In this document: in pieces, positions 25,981-35,252 of the stretch
Layout: every line of letters starts with the position of its first letter
How positions within the stretch are numbered: position 1 is the stretch's first letter
DNA from: Salinihabitans flavidus
GTDB taxonomy: Bacteria; Pseudomonadota; Alphaproteobacteria; Rhodobacterales; Rhodobacteraceae
NCBI RefSeq assembly: GCF_900110425.1
Contig: NZ_FODS01000011.1
Span: 48,969 to 112,968, forward strand
Length of the DNA: 64,000 nucleotides
Direction: 5' to 3'
The notes under the pieces: generated by a model
Seen by the model: the letters and a program-made list of their open reading frames with translations, nothing else
What the model was told of the DNA's origin: nothing
Databases searched by the model: none
Translations under genes and position numbers: made by a program

Positions 25981-27165
25981 TCACAGCTCCAGCGGCCGCT
26001 GCAAGAGCGCCACCAGCGCCCCGCAGATCAGGATGCCCGCCGCCACCAGAAGGCTCACCCCGATGCTGCCGGCCATGTCCCCCAGAAGCCCCGCGCCATA
26101 GGGGCCCACCGTCTGCGCCACCGAAAACACCACCGTGAACAGGCTGATCGCCCGCGCCCAGCTTTCGGGCGGCAGGTTCTGGCGGGTGAAATGCGTCACC
26201 GCCCCTGGTGCCATGAACACCGACAGCCCGAACACCAGCGCCGACAGGACAAGCCCCGCCAGCGTCGGCACTAGCACCGGCAGCGCCGAGCCGACCGCGA
26301 TCCCGGTCAGCACCATCGCCAGCGGCACGCCGGAGGCATGGCGCGCGAAGATCCCCCGCCAGACTAAGGGCGACAGGCTGATGCACAGACCCAGCAGCAC
26401 CCAGACAAGCGCGATCTGAAGCGCGCTCATCGCCTGCTCGCCCATCCATGCCGACAGGAACGTCAGATAAACGATATAGCCAAGGCCGAAACCGGCATAT
26501 CCCCCGATCTCCGGCCAGATCCGCCGCAGCGGCAGCGGCGCCGCCACCGCCCCGCGCTGCACCGGCGCCCGCAGCACCCGCGCCGACCATAGCCCCAGCG
26601 GCAGAAACGTCAGGCTCGCGCCCCCCACGAGAACCCAGGCCCAGGGCCAGCTTCCGTTGCCCCAGACCTCGATCATCGGCGGCAGCGCCGCGCCCGCCAG
26701 AACGATCCCCATGCCGCCCCCCGACCCGAACAGGATCGCGATGGCCAGCGCGTTGCGCCGCGGGTTGTCGGTGAACAGCCGCGCGGTCAGCGCCCCGGCC
26801 GTGGAAAACGATAGCGCCCCGAACAGCCCCGTCAGACCCCGCCAGAGCGTCTGCCACCACAGCGCCTCGTGCAGCCCTGTCGCCAGAAGGCACAGCGTCG
26901 TCGCCACCAGCCCAGCGGAGAAAAGCCGCGACGGGCTGATCCGCGCGATCAGCACCATCGTCAGCACCGCCCCCGCGATATAGCCAAGCGCATTCGCGGT
27001 ATTGAGCCAGCCCGCCTGCGCATAGCTCCAGCTCAGGTCGTCCTTCATCGCCGGCAGGATCAGCCCATAGGCGAAGCGCGCGAAACCGTTGGTCACGCAC
27101 ACCCCCAGCGCCAGCCCGGTCAACACCAGCCACGGGCGCAGCGGCTCCTCCGTCGAATGGGTCAT
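25981..27165 (-). CDS. MFS transporter, YbfB/YjiJ type
   Basis: A 394-aa major facilitator with about 12 transmembrane helices. The N-terminal region ([20 protein letters not shown]) and the [18 protein letters not shown] segment match the YbfB/YjiJ family, putative sugar or small-molecule efflux carriers. Start ATG 27165 is chosen because a Shine-Dalgarno-like AAGGCAG lies just before it; the frame stays open upstream but only across pheS antisense. Substrate unknown. Confidence 0.88.
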   Translation of the reverse strand: MTHSTEEPLRPWLVLTGLALGVCVTNGFARFAYGLILPAMKDDLSWSYAQAGWLNTANALGYIAGAVLTMVLIARISPSRLFSAGLVATTLCLLATGLHEALWWQTLWRGLTGLFGALSFSTAGALTARLFTDNPRRNALAIAILFGSGGGMGIVLAGAALPPMIEVWGNGSWPWAWVLVGGASLTFLPLGLWSARVLRAPVQRGAVAAPLPLRRIWPEIGGYAGFGLGYIVYLTFLSAWMGEQAMSALQIALVWVLLGLCISLSPLVWRGIFARHASGVPLAMVLTGIAVGSALPVLVPTLAGLVLSALVFGLSVFMAPGAVTHFTRQNLPPESWARAISLFTVVFSVAQTVGPYGAGLLGDMAGSIGVSLLVAAGILICGALVALLQRPLEL

Positions 27166-27285
27166 ACGCTCTGCCTTTCCTCTTTTGCGCCGCAGCTTGT
27201 CGCGCCCGGCGCGCGGGCGCAAGGGCGCGGCTTGCATTCGCACCGTGCTGCCGCTAGCAGAGGCGCAAAGCTGACGGAGGCCCGG

Positions 27286-28359
27286 ATGGACGATCTCAGA
27301 GACAAGTATATCGGCCTGATCGCCGACGCCGCGGATGAAAACGCGCTGGAGGCGCTGCGCGTGCAGGCGGTCGGCAAGAAGGGCGAGATCAGCCTGCGCA
27401 TGCGCGAGTTGGGCAAGATGTCCCCCGAAGAGCGTCAGATCGCCGGCCCCGCGCTCAACGCGCTCAAGGATGAGATTAACTCCGCACTGGCCGCGAAAAA
27501 GGCCGCGCTGGCCGATGCCGCGCTCGATGAGCGTTTGCGCGGCGAATGGCTCGACGTGACGCTGCCGGGCCGCCCGCGCCGGCAGGGCACGATCCACCCC
27601 GTCAGCCAGGTCTCCGAAGAGGTGGCGGCGATCTTCGCCGACATGGGCTTTGCCGTGGCCGAAGGGCCGCGCATCGACACCGACTGGTATAACTTCGACG
27701 CGCTCAACATCCCTGCCCACCACCCCGCGCGGGCCGAGATGGACACCTTCTACATGCACCGCGAGCCGGGCGACGACCGCCCGCCGCATGTGCTGCGCAC
27801 CCATACCAGCCCGGTGCAGATCCGCACGATGGAGGCCGAGGGCGCGCCGCTGCGCATCATCTGCCCCGGCGGGGTCTACCGCGCCGATTATGACCAGACG
27901 CACACCCCGATGTTCCATCAGGTGGAGGGGCTGGCCATCGACCGCGACATCTCCATGGCGAACCTCAAATGGGTGCTGGAGGAATTCTTCGCCGCCTTCT
28001 TCGAGATCGACGGCATCAAGACCCGCTTTCGCGCCTCGCATTTCCCCTTCACCGAACCTTCGGCGGAGGTCGACATCCAATGCTCCTGGGTGGACGGGCA
28101 ATTGCGCATCGGCGAGGGCGACGACTGGATGGAGGTGCTGGGCTCCGGCATGGTCCATCCCAAGGTGCTCCGCGCCGGCGGGATCGACTCCGACCAGTGG
28201 CAGGGCTTCGCCTTCGGCATGGGGATCGACCGCATCGCCATGCTGAAATACGGCATCCCCGACCTGCGCGCCTTCTTCGATTCCGATCTGCGCTGGCTGC
28301 GCCACTACGGCTTCTCCGCGCTCGACATCCCGACGCTGCATGGCGGGCTGAGCCGGTAA
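27286..28359 (+). CDS. pheS: Phenylalanyl-tRNA synthetase alpha subunit
   Basis: Catalytic subunit of the alpha2-beta2 enzyme that charges tRNA-Phe. The 357-aa product has an N-terminal coiled region, the class II motif 2-like [10 protein letters not shown] and [19 protein letters not shown], and the motif 3-like [21 protein letters not shown] 27286 is preceded by ACGGAGG; the frame extends upstream without a plausible start. An unusually long 564-bp spacer separates it from pheT. Confidence 0.97.
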   Translation: MDDLRDKYIGLIADAADENALEALRVQAVGKKGEISLRMRELGKMSPEERQIAGPALNALKDEINSALAAKKAALADAALDERLRGEWLDVTLPGRPRRQGTIHPVSQVSEEVAAIFADMGFAVAEGPRIDTDWYNFDALNIPAHHPARAEMDTFYMHREPGDDRPPHVLRTHTSPVQIRTMEAEGAPLRIICPGGVYRADYDQTHTPMFHQVEGLAIDRDISMANLKWVLEEFFAAFFEIDGIKTRFRASHFPFTEPSAEVDIQCSWVDGQLRIGEGDDWMEVLGSGMVHPKVLRAGGIDSDQWQGFAFGMGIDRIAMLKYGIPDLRAFFDSDLRWLRHYGFSALDIPTLHGGLSR

Positions 28360-28530
28360 GGCGCCAACCCGCCGCGCAGCTTCATCTTTGCTACAATATG
28401 TCGGAGAGTCGCCGCCGCGCGGCGACGGGGGCCGCGCGGTGCCCGACCGCCGGGTGGGCGCCGCAACGGGTGTGGATCGCACTTTATGCCAGCCAACATC
28501 ATGCGCGCTATCAAAGGCGCGGTAGGTTGC

Positions 28531-28563
28531 AAAAGCGCCCGCCCGAGGGGGCGGTCGGGCGCT
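28531..28563 (-). terminator. Minus-strand terminator-like hairpin in the pheS-pheT spacer
   Basis: AGCGCCCG (28534-28541) pairs with CGGGCGCT (28556-28563). Read on the minus strand, the stem is followed by TTTTGC, the typical intrinsic-terminator layout, while the plus strand has no T-run. No minus-strand gene lies in 28564-28923, so it could terminate an unannotated antisense RNA. Confidence 0.5.
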
Positions 28564-28637
28564 GCGCGGCGGCGCGGTCCGCGCCTTGATCCCGCGCCCT
28601 TGACTGCGATGGGCCGGACCCTGCCCTTCCCCCGGCA

Positions 28638-28778
28638 TTAACCCGATATTGACGCCTTGCCACCGAACGCCGCGTTAAACAGGCCAAATCCCGACACCGG
28701 CACCGACGCGATACCGACGCAATACCGACGTTTTACCGACATGGGTTTTTCCGCGTTAACAATGGCTTGAGGTGATTC
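28638..28778 (+). repeat. Intergenic ACCGAC element, copy C
   Basis: The most complete copy, located between pheS and pheT. TTAA-N7-TTGA lies at both edges (28638-28652 and 28756-28770). The core (28702-28740) is ACCGACGCGAT, ACCGACGCAAT, ACCGACGTTTT and a partial fourth ACCGAC. GATTC follows at 28774-28778. It is the only copy found between genes on the same strand. Confidence 0.87.
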
Positions 28779-28923
28779 GCCCCATCCCCGTCACTGACCC
28801 GTCTCATCGCCCTGCCGAGACCGCCGCGCACCGGCCCCGCCGCGGCGGCCCGCCGGGCCTTTTCCCCGCCCCCGCAATCGGCTATGCCCTGCCAAACCGC
28901 GTTTTGCTGCAAGGTAGGCCGAC

Positions 28924-31323
28924 ATGAAATTCACCCTCTCCTGGCTTCGCGATCACCTCGATACAGAGGCGTCGCTGAACGAGATTGCCGAGACCCTGAC
29001 CGATCTTGGGCTGGAAGTGGAAGAGATTTCCAATCCCGCCGACAAGCTTCAGGGCTTCACCATCGGCAAGGTGCTGAGCGCGGAAAAGCATCCGGACGCC
29101 GATAAACTCAAGGTTTGTCAGGTGCTTACCGATGAGGGCGAGAAGCAGATCATCTGCGGCGCGCCCAACGCGCGTGCCGGAATCACCGTCGTGATCGCCA
29201 AGCCCGGGATGTATATTCCCGGCATCGACACCACCATTCAGGTCGGCAGGATCCGCGGCGTGGAAAGCCACGGCATGATGTGCTCCGAGCGCGAGATGGA
29301 GCTGTCGGACGAGCATGAGGGCATCATCGAACTGCCCTCTGGCGAGGTGGGAGAGCCCTTCACCGACTGGCTCGCCGCGCATGATCCGGCCAAGGTCGAT
29401 GCCGTGATCGAGATCGCCATCACCCCCAACCGCCCCGACGCGCTTGGCGTACGGGGCATCGCGCGCGATCTCGCCGCGCGCGGCCTCGGCACTCTGAAAC
29501 CCGCGCAAACGTTTGAAATAAAGGGGGATTTCCCCTGCCCCATCGGCGTGAGCATCGACGAGGACACGCGCGAGAACGGCTGCGAGGTCTTCGCCGGGCG
29601 GCTCATCCGCGGGGTGACGAACGGCCCCTCGCCGCAATGGCTTCAGGACCGCCTGCGCGCCATCGGGCTGCGCCCGATCTCGGCGCTGGTGGACATCACC
29701 AATTTCTTCACCTTCGACCGCAACCGCCCCCTGCATGTCTTCGACGCCGACAAGGTGACGGGCGATCTGCGCATCCACCGGGCGAAGGGCGGTGAAACCC
29801 TTACAGGCTTGGACGAAAAGGAGTATTCCTTCTCCGAGGGGCAGGTCGTCATCTCCGACGACACAGGGATCGAAAGCATCGCGGGGATCATGGGCGGGCT
29901 GGCCACAGGCTGCACCGAAGAGACCACCAACGTGTTTCTGGAGGCGGCGGTCTGGGATCACATCCAGATCGCGCTCACCGGCCGCGCGCTGAAGATCAAC
30001 TCCGACGCCCGCTATCGTAACGAGCGCGGCATCGACCCGGAATTCAACATGGAGGGCCACGCCCTTGCCACGCGGATGATCCTCGATCTGTGCGGCGGCG
30101 AGGCGTCAGAGGTGGTGGTGGCCGGCAAGGTGCCCGATACAAGCCGCGCCTACCGGCTCGACACCGCGCGGGTGCAATCGCTCGTGGGTATGGACATCCC
30201 CGCCGATCAGCAGCGCAAGACACTGGAAGCATTGGGTTTTACCCTCGAAGGCGACATGGCACATGTGCCAAGCTGGCGCCCCGACGTGCAGGGAGAGGCC
30301 GATCTGGTGGAGGAGGTGGCACGCATCGCCTCGCTCACGAAACTCGAAGGCAAGCCCCTGCCCCGCACCCACCCCGGCGTGCCGCGCCCGATCCTGACCG
30401 ACAAGCAGAAGCGCGAGCAGACCGCCCGCCGCACCGCCGCGGCGCTCGGCTACAATGAATGCGTCAGCTACAGTTTCATCGACGCCGCGAGCGCCGCGCT
30501 CTTCGGCGGCGGCGGTGCGGCCACCATGCTGGAAAACCCGATCTCCAGCGAAATGAGCCACATGCGCCCCGACCTGCTGCCGGGGCTGCTACAGGCCGCC
30601 GCCCGCAATCAGGCCCGCGGGTTCATGGACCTGGCCCTGTTCGAGGTGGGCGCGGCCTTCCACGGCGGAGAGCCCGAAGACCAGCACCTTCAGGTGAGCG
30701 GCCTTCTCGTCGGCCGCACCGGGCCCAAGGATGTGCACGGACAATCGCGCAGCGTCGATCTATTCGATTCCAAGGCCGACGCGGAGGCGATCCTGTCGGC
30801 CATCGGCGCCCCCGCCAAGGTGCAGATCCTGCGCGGCGCCGAAGAGTGGTGGCACCCCGGTCGCCACGGCCGGATCTGCCTTGGCCCGAAAAAGGTGCTT
30901 GGGGTGTTCGGGGAACTCCACCCGAAGGTCCTCTCGGCCCTGGACGTGAAAGGCCCCGCCGTGGCCTTCACCCTCTACCCCGAGAACGTGCCGCTGCCGC
31001 GCCGCAAGTCGGCAACACGCCCGGCGCTCCACCTGCACGATCTGCAAGCGGTGGAACGCGATTTCGCCTTCGTGGTGGATACGGAGGTCGAGGCGCTCAC
31101 GCTGATCAATGCCGCCGCCGGGGCCGACAGGACATTGATCGAGGATGTGCGGCTTTTCGATGAGTTCATCGGCGGCAGCCTTGGCGCGGGCAAGAAATCT
31201 CTCGCGATCACAGTACGCCTTCAGCCTGTTGAAAAGACCCTCAAGGAGGCCGAGATCGAGGCCGTGGCGGCCCGGATCGTGGACAAGGTCACCAAGGCCA
31301 CCGGCGGCGTGCTGCGCGGCTGA
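28924..31323 (+). CDS. pheT: Phenylalanyl-tRNA synthetase beta subunit
   Basis: The 799-aa beta subunit carries the N-terminal tRNA-binding OB-fold (GFTIGKVLSAEKHPDADKLKVCQV), the editing B3/B4 region (around residues 210-390), B5, the catalytic-like domain, and the C-terminal anticodon-binding FDX-ACB domain (ERDFAFVVDTEVEALTLINA to the end). It proofreads mischarged tyrosine and helps bind tRNA-Phe. Its separation from pheS is unusual; the two are normally close. Confidence 0.97.
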   Translation: MKFTLSWLRDHLDTEASLNEIAETLTDLGLEVEEISNPADKLQGFTIGKVLSAEKHPDADKLKVCQVLTDEGEKQIICGAPNARAGITVVIAKPGMYIPGIDTTIQVGRIRGVESHGMMCSEREMELSDEHEGIIELPSGEVGEPFTDWLAAHDPAKVDAVIEIAITPNRPDALGVRGIARDLAARGLGTLKPAQTFEIKGDFPCPIGVSIDEDTRENGCEVFAGRLIRGVTNGPSPQWLQDRLRAIGLRPISALVDITNFFTFDRNRPLHVFDADKVTGDLRIHRAKGGETLTGLDEKEYSFSEGQVVISDDTGIESIAGIMGGLATGCTEETTNVFLEAAVWDHIQIALTGRALKINSDARYRNERGIDPEFNMEGHALATRMILDLCGGEASEVVVAGKVPDTSRAYRLDTARVQSLVGMDIPADQQRKTLEALGFTLEGDMAHVPSWRPDVQGEADLVEEVARIASLTKLEGKPLPRTHPGVPRPILTDKQKREQTARRTAAALGYNECVSYSFIDAASAALFGGGGAATMLENPISSEMSHMRPDLLPGLLQAAARNQARGFMDLALFEVGAAFHGGEPEDQHLQVSGLLVGRTGPKDVHGQSRSVDLFDSKADAEAILSAIGAPAKVQILRGAEEWWHPGRHGRICLGPKKVLGVFGELHPKVLSALDVKGPAVAFTLYPENVPLPRRKSATRPALHLHDLQAVERDFAFVVDTEVEALTLINAAAGADRTLIEDVRLFDEFIGGSLGAGKKSLAITVRLQPVEKTLKEAEIEAVAARIVDKVTKATGGVLRG

Positions 31324-31335
31324 GAAAGTGGATTT

Positions 31336-31365
31336 GAGTATTTTGCGAACAGAGAAAGGGCGCGG
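31336..31365 (+). repeat. Shared GAGTATTTTG intergenic motif, copy 1
   Basis: The stretch beginning GAGTATTTTGCGAACAGAG and running into AAAGGGCGCGG closely matches 41124-41152 on the other strand. It sits between pheT and the phosphoribosyltransferase. Its use is unknown. Confidence 0.6.
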
Positions 31366-31422
31366 TTGTGTCCTTTCCTGGTTGCCGCGTTATAGTGGGT
31401 CCGCGCGTCAAGGGAGGACCAA

Positions 31423-32085
31423 ATGTTTCAGGATCGAACCAACGCCGGGGAACGGCTGGCGACAGAACTGCGGCAAAGGACGTTCGACAGTCCGGTGGTG
31501 CTTGCATTACCGCGCGGCGGGGTGCCCGTGGCGCTTCCGGTCGCGCAGGCATTGGCGGCGCCGCTCGATCTTCTGCTGGTGCGCAAGCTCGGCCTGCCCG
31601 GCCATGCGGAATACGCCGCCGGCGCCGTGGTCGAGGACGCGGCGACCGTGTTCAACGACGATGTGCTGCGTGCTCATGGACTCACCCGCGCGGATTTCGC
31701 CGACGCCATCGCGGAAAAGCGCCGCGAGAATGCCGCCCGCCGCGCGCAGTATTTCATCGGGCGCGAACCGGTGCCGCTGGACGGGCAAGATGCCATCGTC
31801 GTCGATGACGGCATCGCCACCGGCGCTACGGTCCGCGCCGCCCTGCGCGGGCTGAAATCGCGCGAGCCCGCCCGCGTGATCCTTGCAGTCCCCGTGGCCC
31901 CCGCCGATACGCTGGAGGCGCTGCGTCCGCTGGTCGATGAGGTGATCTGCCTTGCCACGCCGCACCCTTTCTACGCCGTGGGAGTGCATTACGCCGACTT
32001 CCCGCAGGTGCGCGATGACGAGGTCGCCGCCATGCTGCGCGGTACGAATGGACAGGACAACGAAGAAGGAGACAGCCCATGCTGA
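31423..32085 (+). CDS. Phosphoribosyltransferase-domain protein
   Basis: A 220-aa type I phosphoribosyltransferase-fold protein. The PRPP loop reads AIVVDDGIATGAT around residues 123-135, and LPRGGVPVALPVAQAL near the start matches the uncharacterised family that often pairs with hydrolases. A specific base substrate cannot be assigned. It overlaps ytoQ by 7 bp, so the two are translated together. Confidence 0.88.
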   Translation: MFQDRTNAGERLATELRQRTFDSPVVLALPRGGVPVALPVAQALAAPLDLLLVRKLGLPGHAEYAAGAVVEDAATVFNDDVLRAHGLTRADFADAIAEKRRENAARRAQYFIGREPVPLDGQDAIVVDDGIATGATVRAALRGLKSREPARVILAVPVAPADTLEALRPLVDEVICLATPHPFYAVGVHYADFPQVRDDEVAAMLRGTNGQDNEEGDSPC

Positions 32086-32525
32086 ACGTCTATCTCTCGG
32101 GCGAGATTCATACCGACTGGCGCGATCAGGTCATCGACGGCGCCCAGGGTCTCGACATCACGTTCAACGGCCCGGTGACCGATCATGCCGCCAGCGATGA
32201 TTGCGGCGCGGCGATCCTCGGGCCGGAGGACAGCAAGTACTGGCATGACCACAAGGGCGCGATGGTCAATGCCATCCGCACCCGCAAGGGCATCGAAGAG
32301 GCCGATGTCGTCGTCGTCCGCTTCGGTGACAAGTACAAGCAATGGAACGCCGCCTTCGATGCGGGCTATGCCGCCGCGCTTGGCAAATCCATCATCGTGC
32401 TGAGCCCGCCGGAACACCAGCACGCGCTCAAGGAGGTGCATGCTGCCGCGCTCGGCGTGGCCGAACAGCCACGGCAGGTGGTGGACATCCTGCGCTACGT
32501 GCTCACCGGCGAACTGCCGCAGTAA
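32079..32525 (+). CDS. ytoQ: YtoQ family protein
   Basis: A 148-aa protein beginning MLNVYLSGEIHTDWR, the YtoQ-family hallmark, with TFNGPVTDHAASD and an ADVVVVRFGDKYKQWNAAFDAGYA stretch like nucleoside 2-deoxyribosyltransferase-type folds. Exact activity is unknown. The start overlaps the phosphoribosyltransferase gene, which supports a nucleotide-related role for both. AAGGAG precedes the ATG. Confidence 0.88.
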   Translation: MLNVYLSGEIHTDWRDQVIDGAQGLDITFNGPVTDHAASDDCGAAILGPEDSKYWHDHKGAMVNAIRTRKGIEEADVVVVRFGDKYKQWNAAFDAGYAAALGKSIIVLSPPEHQHALKEVHAAALGVAEQPRQVVDILRYVLTGELPQ

Positions 32526-32655
32526 GGTTCGCAGGGCGTGAACTCTTCAGGCATATGGGATTTTTACCGCCGGCGATTTGGACTGGCTCGGCATTGACGT
32601 GTGCTGGCAGGTTGCCTGCCACAAGATGAGAACAGGACAGGAAGGAACGGGAAAC

Positions 32656-33462
32656 ATGGAACAGATGATCGGTCAAATGGGAAGCTACGGCCCGCTTGCC
32701 CTCAACGTGGGCAAGGCGATTGTCGTCCTTCTGATCGGCTGGATCCTCGCCGGAATCATCAGCGGCGCCATCCGCAAGCGCGTCACGTCCCACCCGCGCA
32801 TCGACGCGACGATAGGCGCTTTCGTGTCCAACATCGTGCGTTGGGTGATTATCGTCATCACCCTGATCGCCGTGCTCGGTCTATTCGGGATCGAGGCGAC
32901 GAGCCTTGTTGCCATTCTCGGCGCCGCGACGCTGGCCCTCGGTCTGGCGCTGCAAGGCACGCTGAGCGATCTGGCGGCGGGTTTCATGCTCATACTGTTT
33001 CGCCCCTACAAGCTCGGCCAATACGTGGATATCGGCGGCACCTCCGGCACGGTGGCCGATCTCAACCTATTCATGACAGAGCTTGTGACCCCCGACAACG
33101 TGCAGGTCATCCTGCCCAACGGTCAGGCCTGGGGATCGGTAATCACCAATTATTCGCACCACGCCACGCGGCGCTGCGATCTGACATTCGGGATCGATTA
33201 TGGCGACGATGCCGACAAGGCGATAGACATCATCACCCGGCTGGCCGTGGACGACGGGCGGGTGCATCCCGAACCGGCCCCTTGGGTGCGGGTGACCAAT
33301 CTGGGCGACAGTTCAGTGGATCTCACCGCGCGGCTCTGGTGCGACGCCGCCGATTACTGGGATCTGAAATTCACCCTCACCAAGGCGGTGAAAGAGGCAT
33401 TTGACGCCGAAGGCGTCACCATCCCCTACCCGCACACGGTCGAAATTCAGAAACAGGGTTGA
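32656..33462 (+). CDS. MscS-family mechanosensitive channel
   Basis: A 268-aa small-conductance channel that relieves hypo-osmotic stress. N-terminal helices (about residues 18-40, 58-80) are followed by the pore helix region ATLALGLALQGTLSDLAAGF and the beta domain starting FRPYKLGQYVDIGGTSGTV. PNGQAWGSVITNYS is also typical. ATG 32656 was preferred for its upstream AACGGGAAAC and helix position. It may be its own transcription unit, 130 bases after ytoQ. Confidence 0.92.
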   Translation: MEQMIGQMGSYGPLALNVGKAIVVLLIGWILAGIISGAIRKRVTSHPRIDATIGAFVSNIVRWVIIVITLIAVLGLFGIEATSLVAILGAATLALGLALQGTLSDLAAGFMLILFRPYKLGQYVDIGGTSGTVADLNLFMTELVTPDNVQVILPNGQAWGSVITNYSHHATRRCDLTFGIDYGDDADKAIDIITRLAVDDGRVHPEPAPWVRVTNLGDSSVDLTARLWCDAADYWDLKFTLTKAVKEAFDAEGVTIPYPHTVEIQKQG

Positions 33463-33481
33463 TCGGCCGACGCGCACAAAC

Positions 33482-33507
33482 GGCCGGCGGGATGCTTTCC
33501 GCCGGCC
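33482..33507. terminator. Hairpin between mscS-family gene and ald
   Basis: GGCCGGCGG (33482-33490) pairs with CCGCCGGCC (33499-33507) over an 8-nt loop, followed on the plus strand by a T-containing tail. It lies between convergent genes and may serve both. Confidence 0.75.
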
Positions 33508-33532
33508 TGTTTCGTTTCCGGTTTCCGACCAG

Positions 33533-34651
33533 TCAGGCCTTGAGCGCCATGGCGGGCGACAGCACGTCGATGCCAAGCGCCTTGCCCACGGCGTAGTAGG
33601 TCAGGTTGCCCGCATGCACGTTCAGCCCGTTGAGCAGATGCGGATCATCCTCGCACGCCCGACGCCACCCCTTGTCGGCCAGCGCCAGCATGAACGGCAT
33701 CGTCGCATTGCCAAGCGCGATGGTCGAGGTGCGCGCCACGGCGCCCGGCATGTTGGCAACGCAGTAGTGCATGATCCCGTCCACGTCATAGATCGGATCG
33801 GCATGGGTGGTGGCATGCGACGTCTCGAAACAGCCGCCCTGATCGATCGCGACATCCACAAGCGCCGCCCCCGGTTTCATCTCGGACAGTTGCGCGCGGG
33901 TGATGAGCTTCGGCGCCGCCGCGCCGGGGATCAGGACCGCGCCGATTACCATGTCGGCCTCCCGCACCAGTCCCGCCGTGGCCCCGGCGGTGGAATACTG
34001 ATTCTTGAAGGTGCCGCCAAAGACGTCGTCGAGATATTTCAGACGCGGAAGAGAGCGGTCGAGAACGGTGACATCCGCGCCCATCCCCGCGGCGATCTTG
34101 GCCGCATGGGTGCCCACAACGCCGCCGCCGATCACAACGACCTTGGCCGGGCCGACACCGGGCACACCGCCCATCAGCACGCCGCGTCCGCCATTGGCCT
34201 TTTGCAGGGTCCACGCCCCCACCTGCGGGGAAAGGCGCCCGGCCACCTCTGACATGGGTGCCAGAAGCGGCAGACCCCCGCGATCGTCCGTCACGGTCTC
34301 ATAGGCGATGGCCGTGCAGCCCGACGCGATCAGATCCCTGGTCTGCTCGGGGTCCGGGGCCAGATGCAGATAGGTGAACAGCACCTGCCCCTCGCGCAGC
34401 ATCCTGCGCTCCACCGCCTGCGGCTCTTTCACCTTCACGATCATGTCGGCGCTGGCAAAGATTTCCTCTGCCGTCCCGACGATCTGCGCCCCGGCGCCGT
34501 GGTAATCGTCATCGGTGAAGCCTGCGCCATTGCCCGCGCCGGCCTGAATCATCACCTCATGGCCGTGCGAAACCGCTTCCTGCGCGGCATTGGGCGTGAC
34601 CCCGACGCGAAACTCCTGTGGCTTGATCTCTGTCGGACATCCGATTTTCAT
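33533..34651 (-). CDS. ald: Alanine dehydrogenase
   Basis: NAD-dependent oxidative deamination of L-alanine to pyruvate. The 372-aa protein starts MKIGCPTEIKPQEFRVGVTP, the family signature, and has the NAD-binding VVVIGGGVVGTHAAKIAAG in the middle and MHYCVANMPGAVARTST later. ATG 34651 is preceded by GGGAGGGAG. It is divergent from an Lrp-type regulator, the usual arrangement for ald control by an alanine-responsive AldR-like protein. Confidence 0.96.
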   Translation of the reverse strand: MKIGCPTEIKPQEFRVGVTPNAAQEAVSHGHEVMIQAGAGNGAGFTDDDYHGAGAQIVGTAEEIFASADMIVKVKEPQAVERRMLREGQVLFTYLHLAPDPEQTRDLIASGCTAIAYETVTDDRGGLPLLAPMSEVAGRLSPQVGAWTLQKANGGRGVLMGGVPGVGPAKVVVIGGGVVGTHAAKIAAGMGADVTVLDRSLPRLKYLDDVFGGTFKNQYSTAGATAGLVREADMVIGAVLIPGAAAPKLITRAQLSEMKPGAALVDVAIDQGGCFETSHATTHADPIYDVDGIMHYCVANMPGAVARTSTIALGNATMPFMLALADKGWRRACEDDPHLLNGLNVHAGNLTYYAVGKALGIDVLSPAMALKA

Positions 34652-34786
34652 TATGCTCCCTCCCGAAACTCGACCCGCATCCTGGCACGGATCAAGTGAA
34701 ATGTGCTTGTTATCTGGGCAATTCAAAAACTTCCGTTTCGAAGAGTCTTCGCATAAGAAAGGAGCAAACGAAAGGATCACCCACAA

Positions 34787-35245
34787 ATGGCACTCGACGA
34801 AACCGATCGTCGCATCCTGCGCGCGCTTCAGAAGGACGGACGCATGTCAAACGCGGATCTGGCCGAGAGCATCCACCTGTCGCCCTCGGCCTGCCACCGA
34901 CGGGTTCAAAGGCTCGAAGGCGAAGGCTATATCCGCGGCTATGTCGCGCTATTGGACAGCCGCAAGATGGAACTGCCCACCACCGTCTTCGTCGAGATCA
35001 CGCTCGCCGGACAGGCAGAAGATCTTCTTGAAACCTTCGAGACCGCGGTGGCGCGCATTCCCGATGTCCTCGAATGTCACCTGATGGCGGGAACCGCCGA
35101 CTACATTCTCAAGATCGTGGCCGAGAACACCGACGATTTCGCCCGCATCCACCGCCAGCACCTCTCGCGCCTGCCCGGCGTGATGCAGATGCAATCCTCC
35201 TTCGCCCTGCGCACCGTATTCAAGACCACCGCGCTGCCGGTCTAA
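34787..35245 (+). CDS. Lrp/AsnC regulator, probable alanine-responsive activator of ald
   Basis: A 152-aa Lrp/AsnC protein: helix-turn-helix at about residues 5-55 (DGRMSNADLAESIHLSPSACHRRVQRLEGEG) and a RAM effector domain from about residue 70. Divergent from ald across a 135-bp AT-rich region, so it likely controls ald in response to alanine; the effector is inferred. Confidence 0.9.
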   Translation: MALDETDRRILRALQKDGRMSNADLAESIHLSPSACHRRVQRLEGEGYIRGYVALLDSRKMELPTTVFVEITLAGQAEDLLETFETAVARIPDVLECHLMAGTADYILKIVAENTDDFARIHRQHLSRLPGVMQMQSSFALRTVFKTTALPV

Positions 35246-35252
35246 CACCATC

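Larger units (their letters stand above)
28360..28923. other. Long pheS-pheT spacer without a gene
   Basis: This 564-bp gap contains several GC-rich hairpins near 28407-28425, a minus-strand terminator-like hairpin at 28534-28563, and repeat copy C. Short open frames are present but lack ribosome sites or meaningful composition. No T-box elements (AGGGTGGNACCGCG-type) were seen before pheT. Confidence 0.7.

Noticed and set aside
28564..28923. T-box riboswitch before pheT
   Set aside because: No T-box sequence, specifier stem or antiterminator recognised; T-boxes are rare in alphaproteobacteria.
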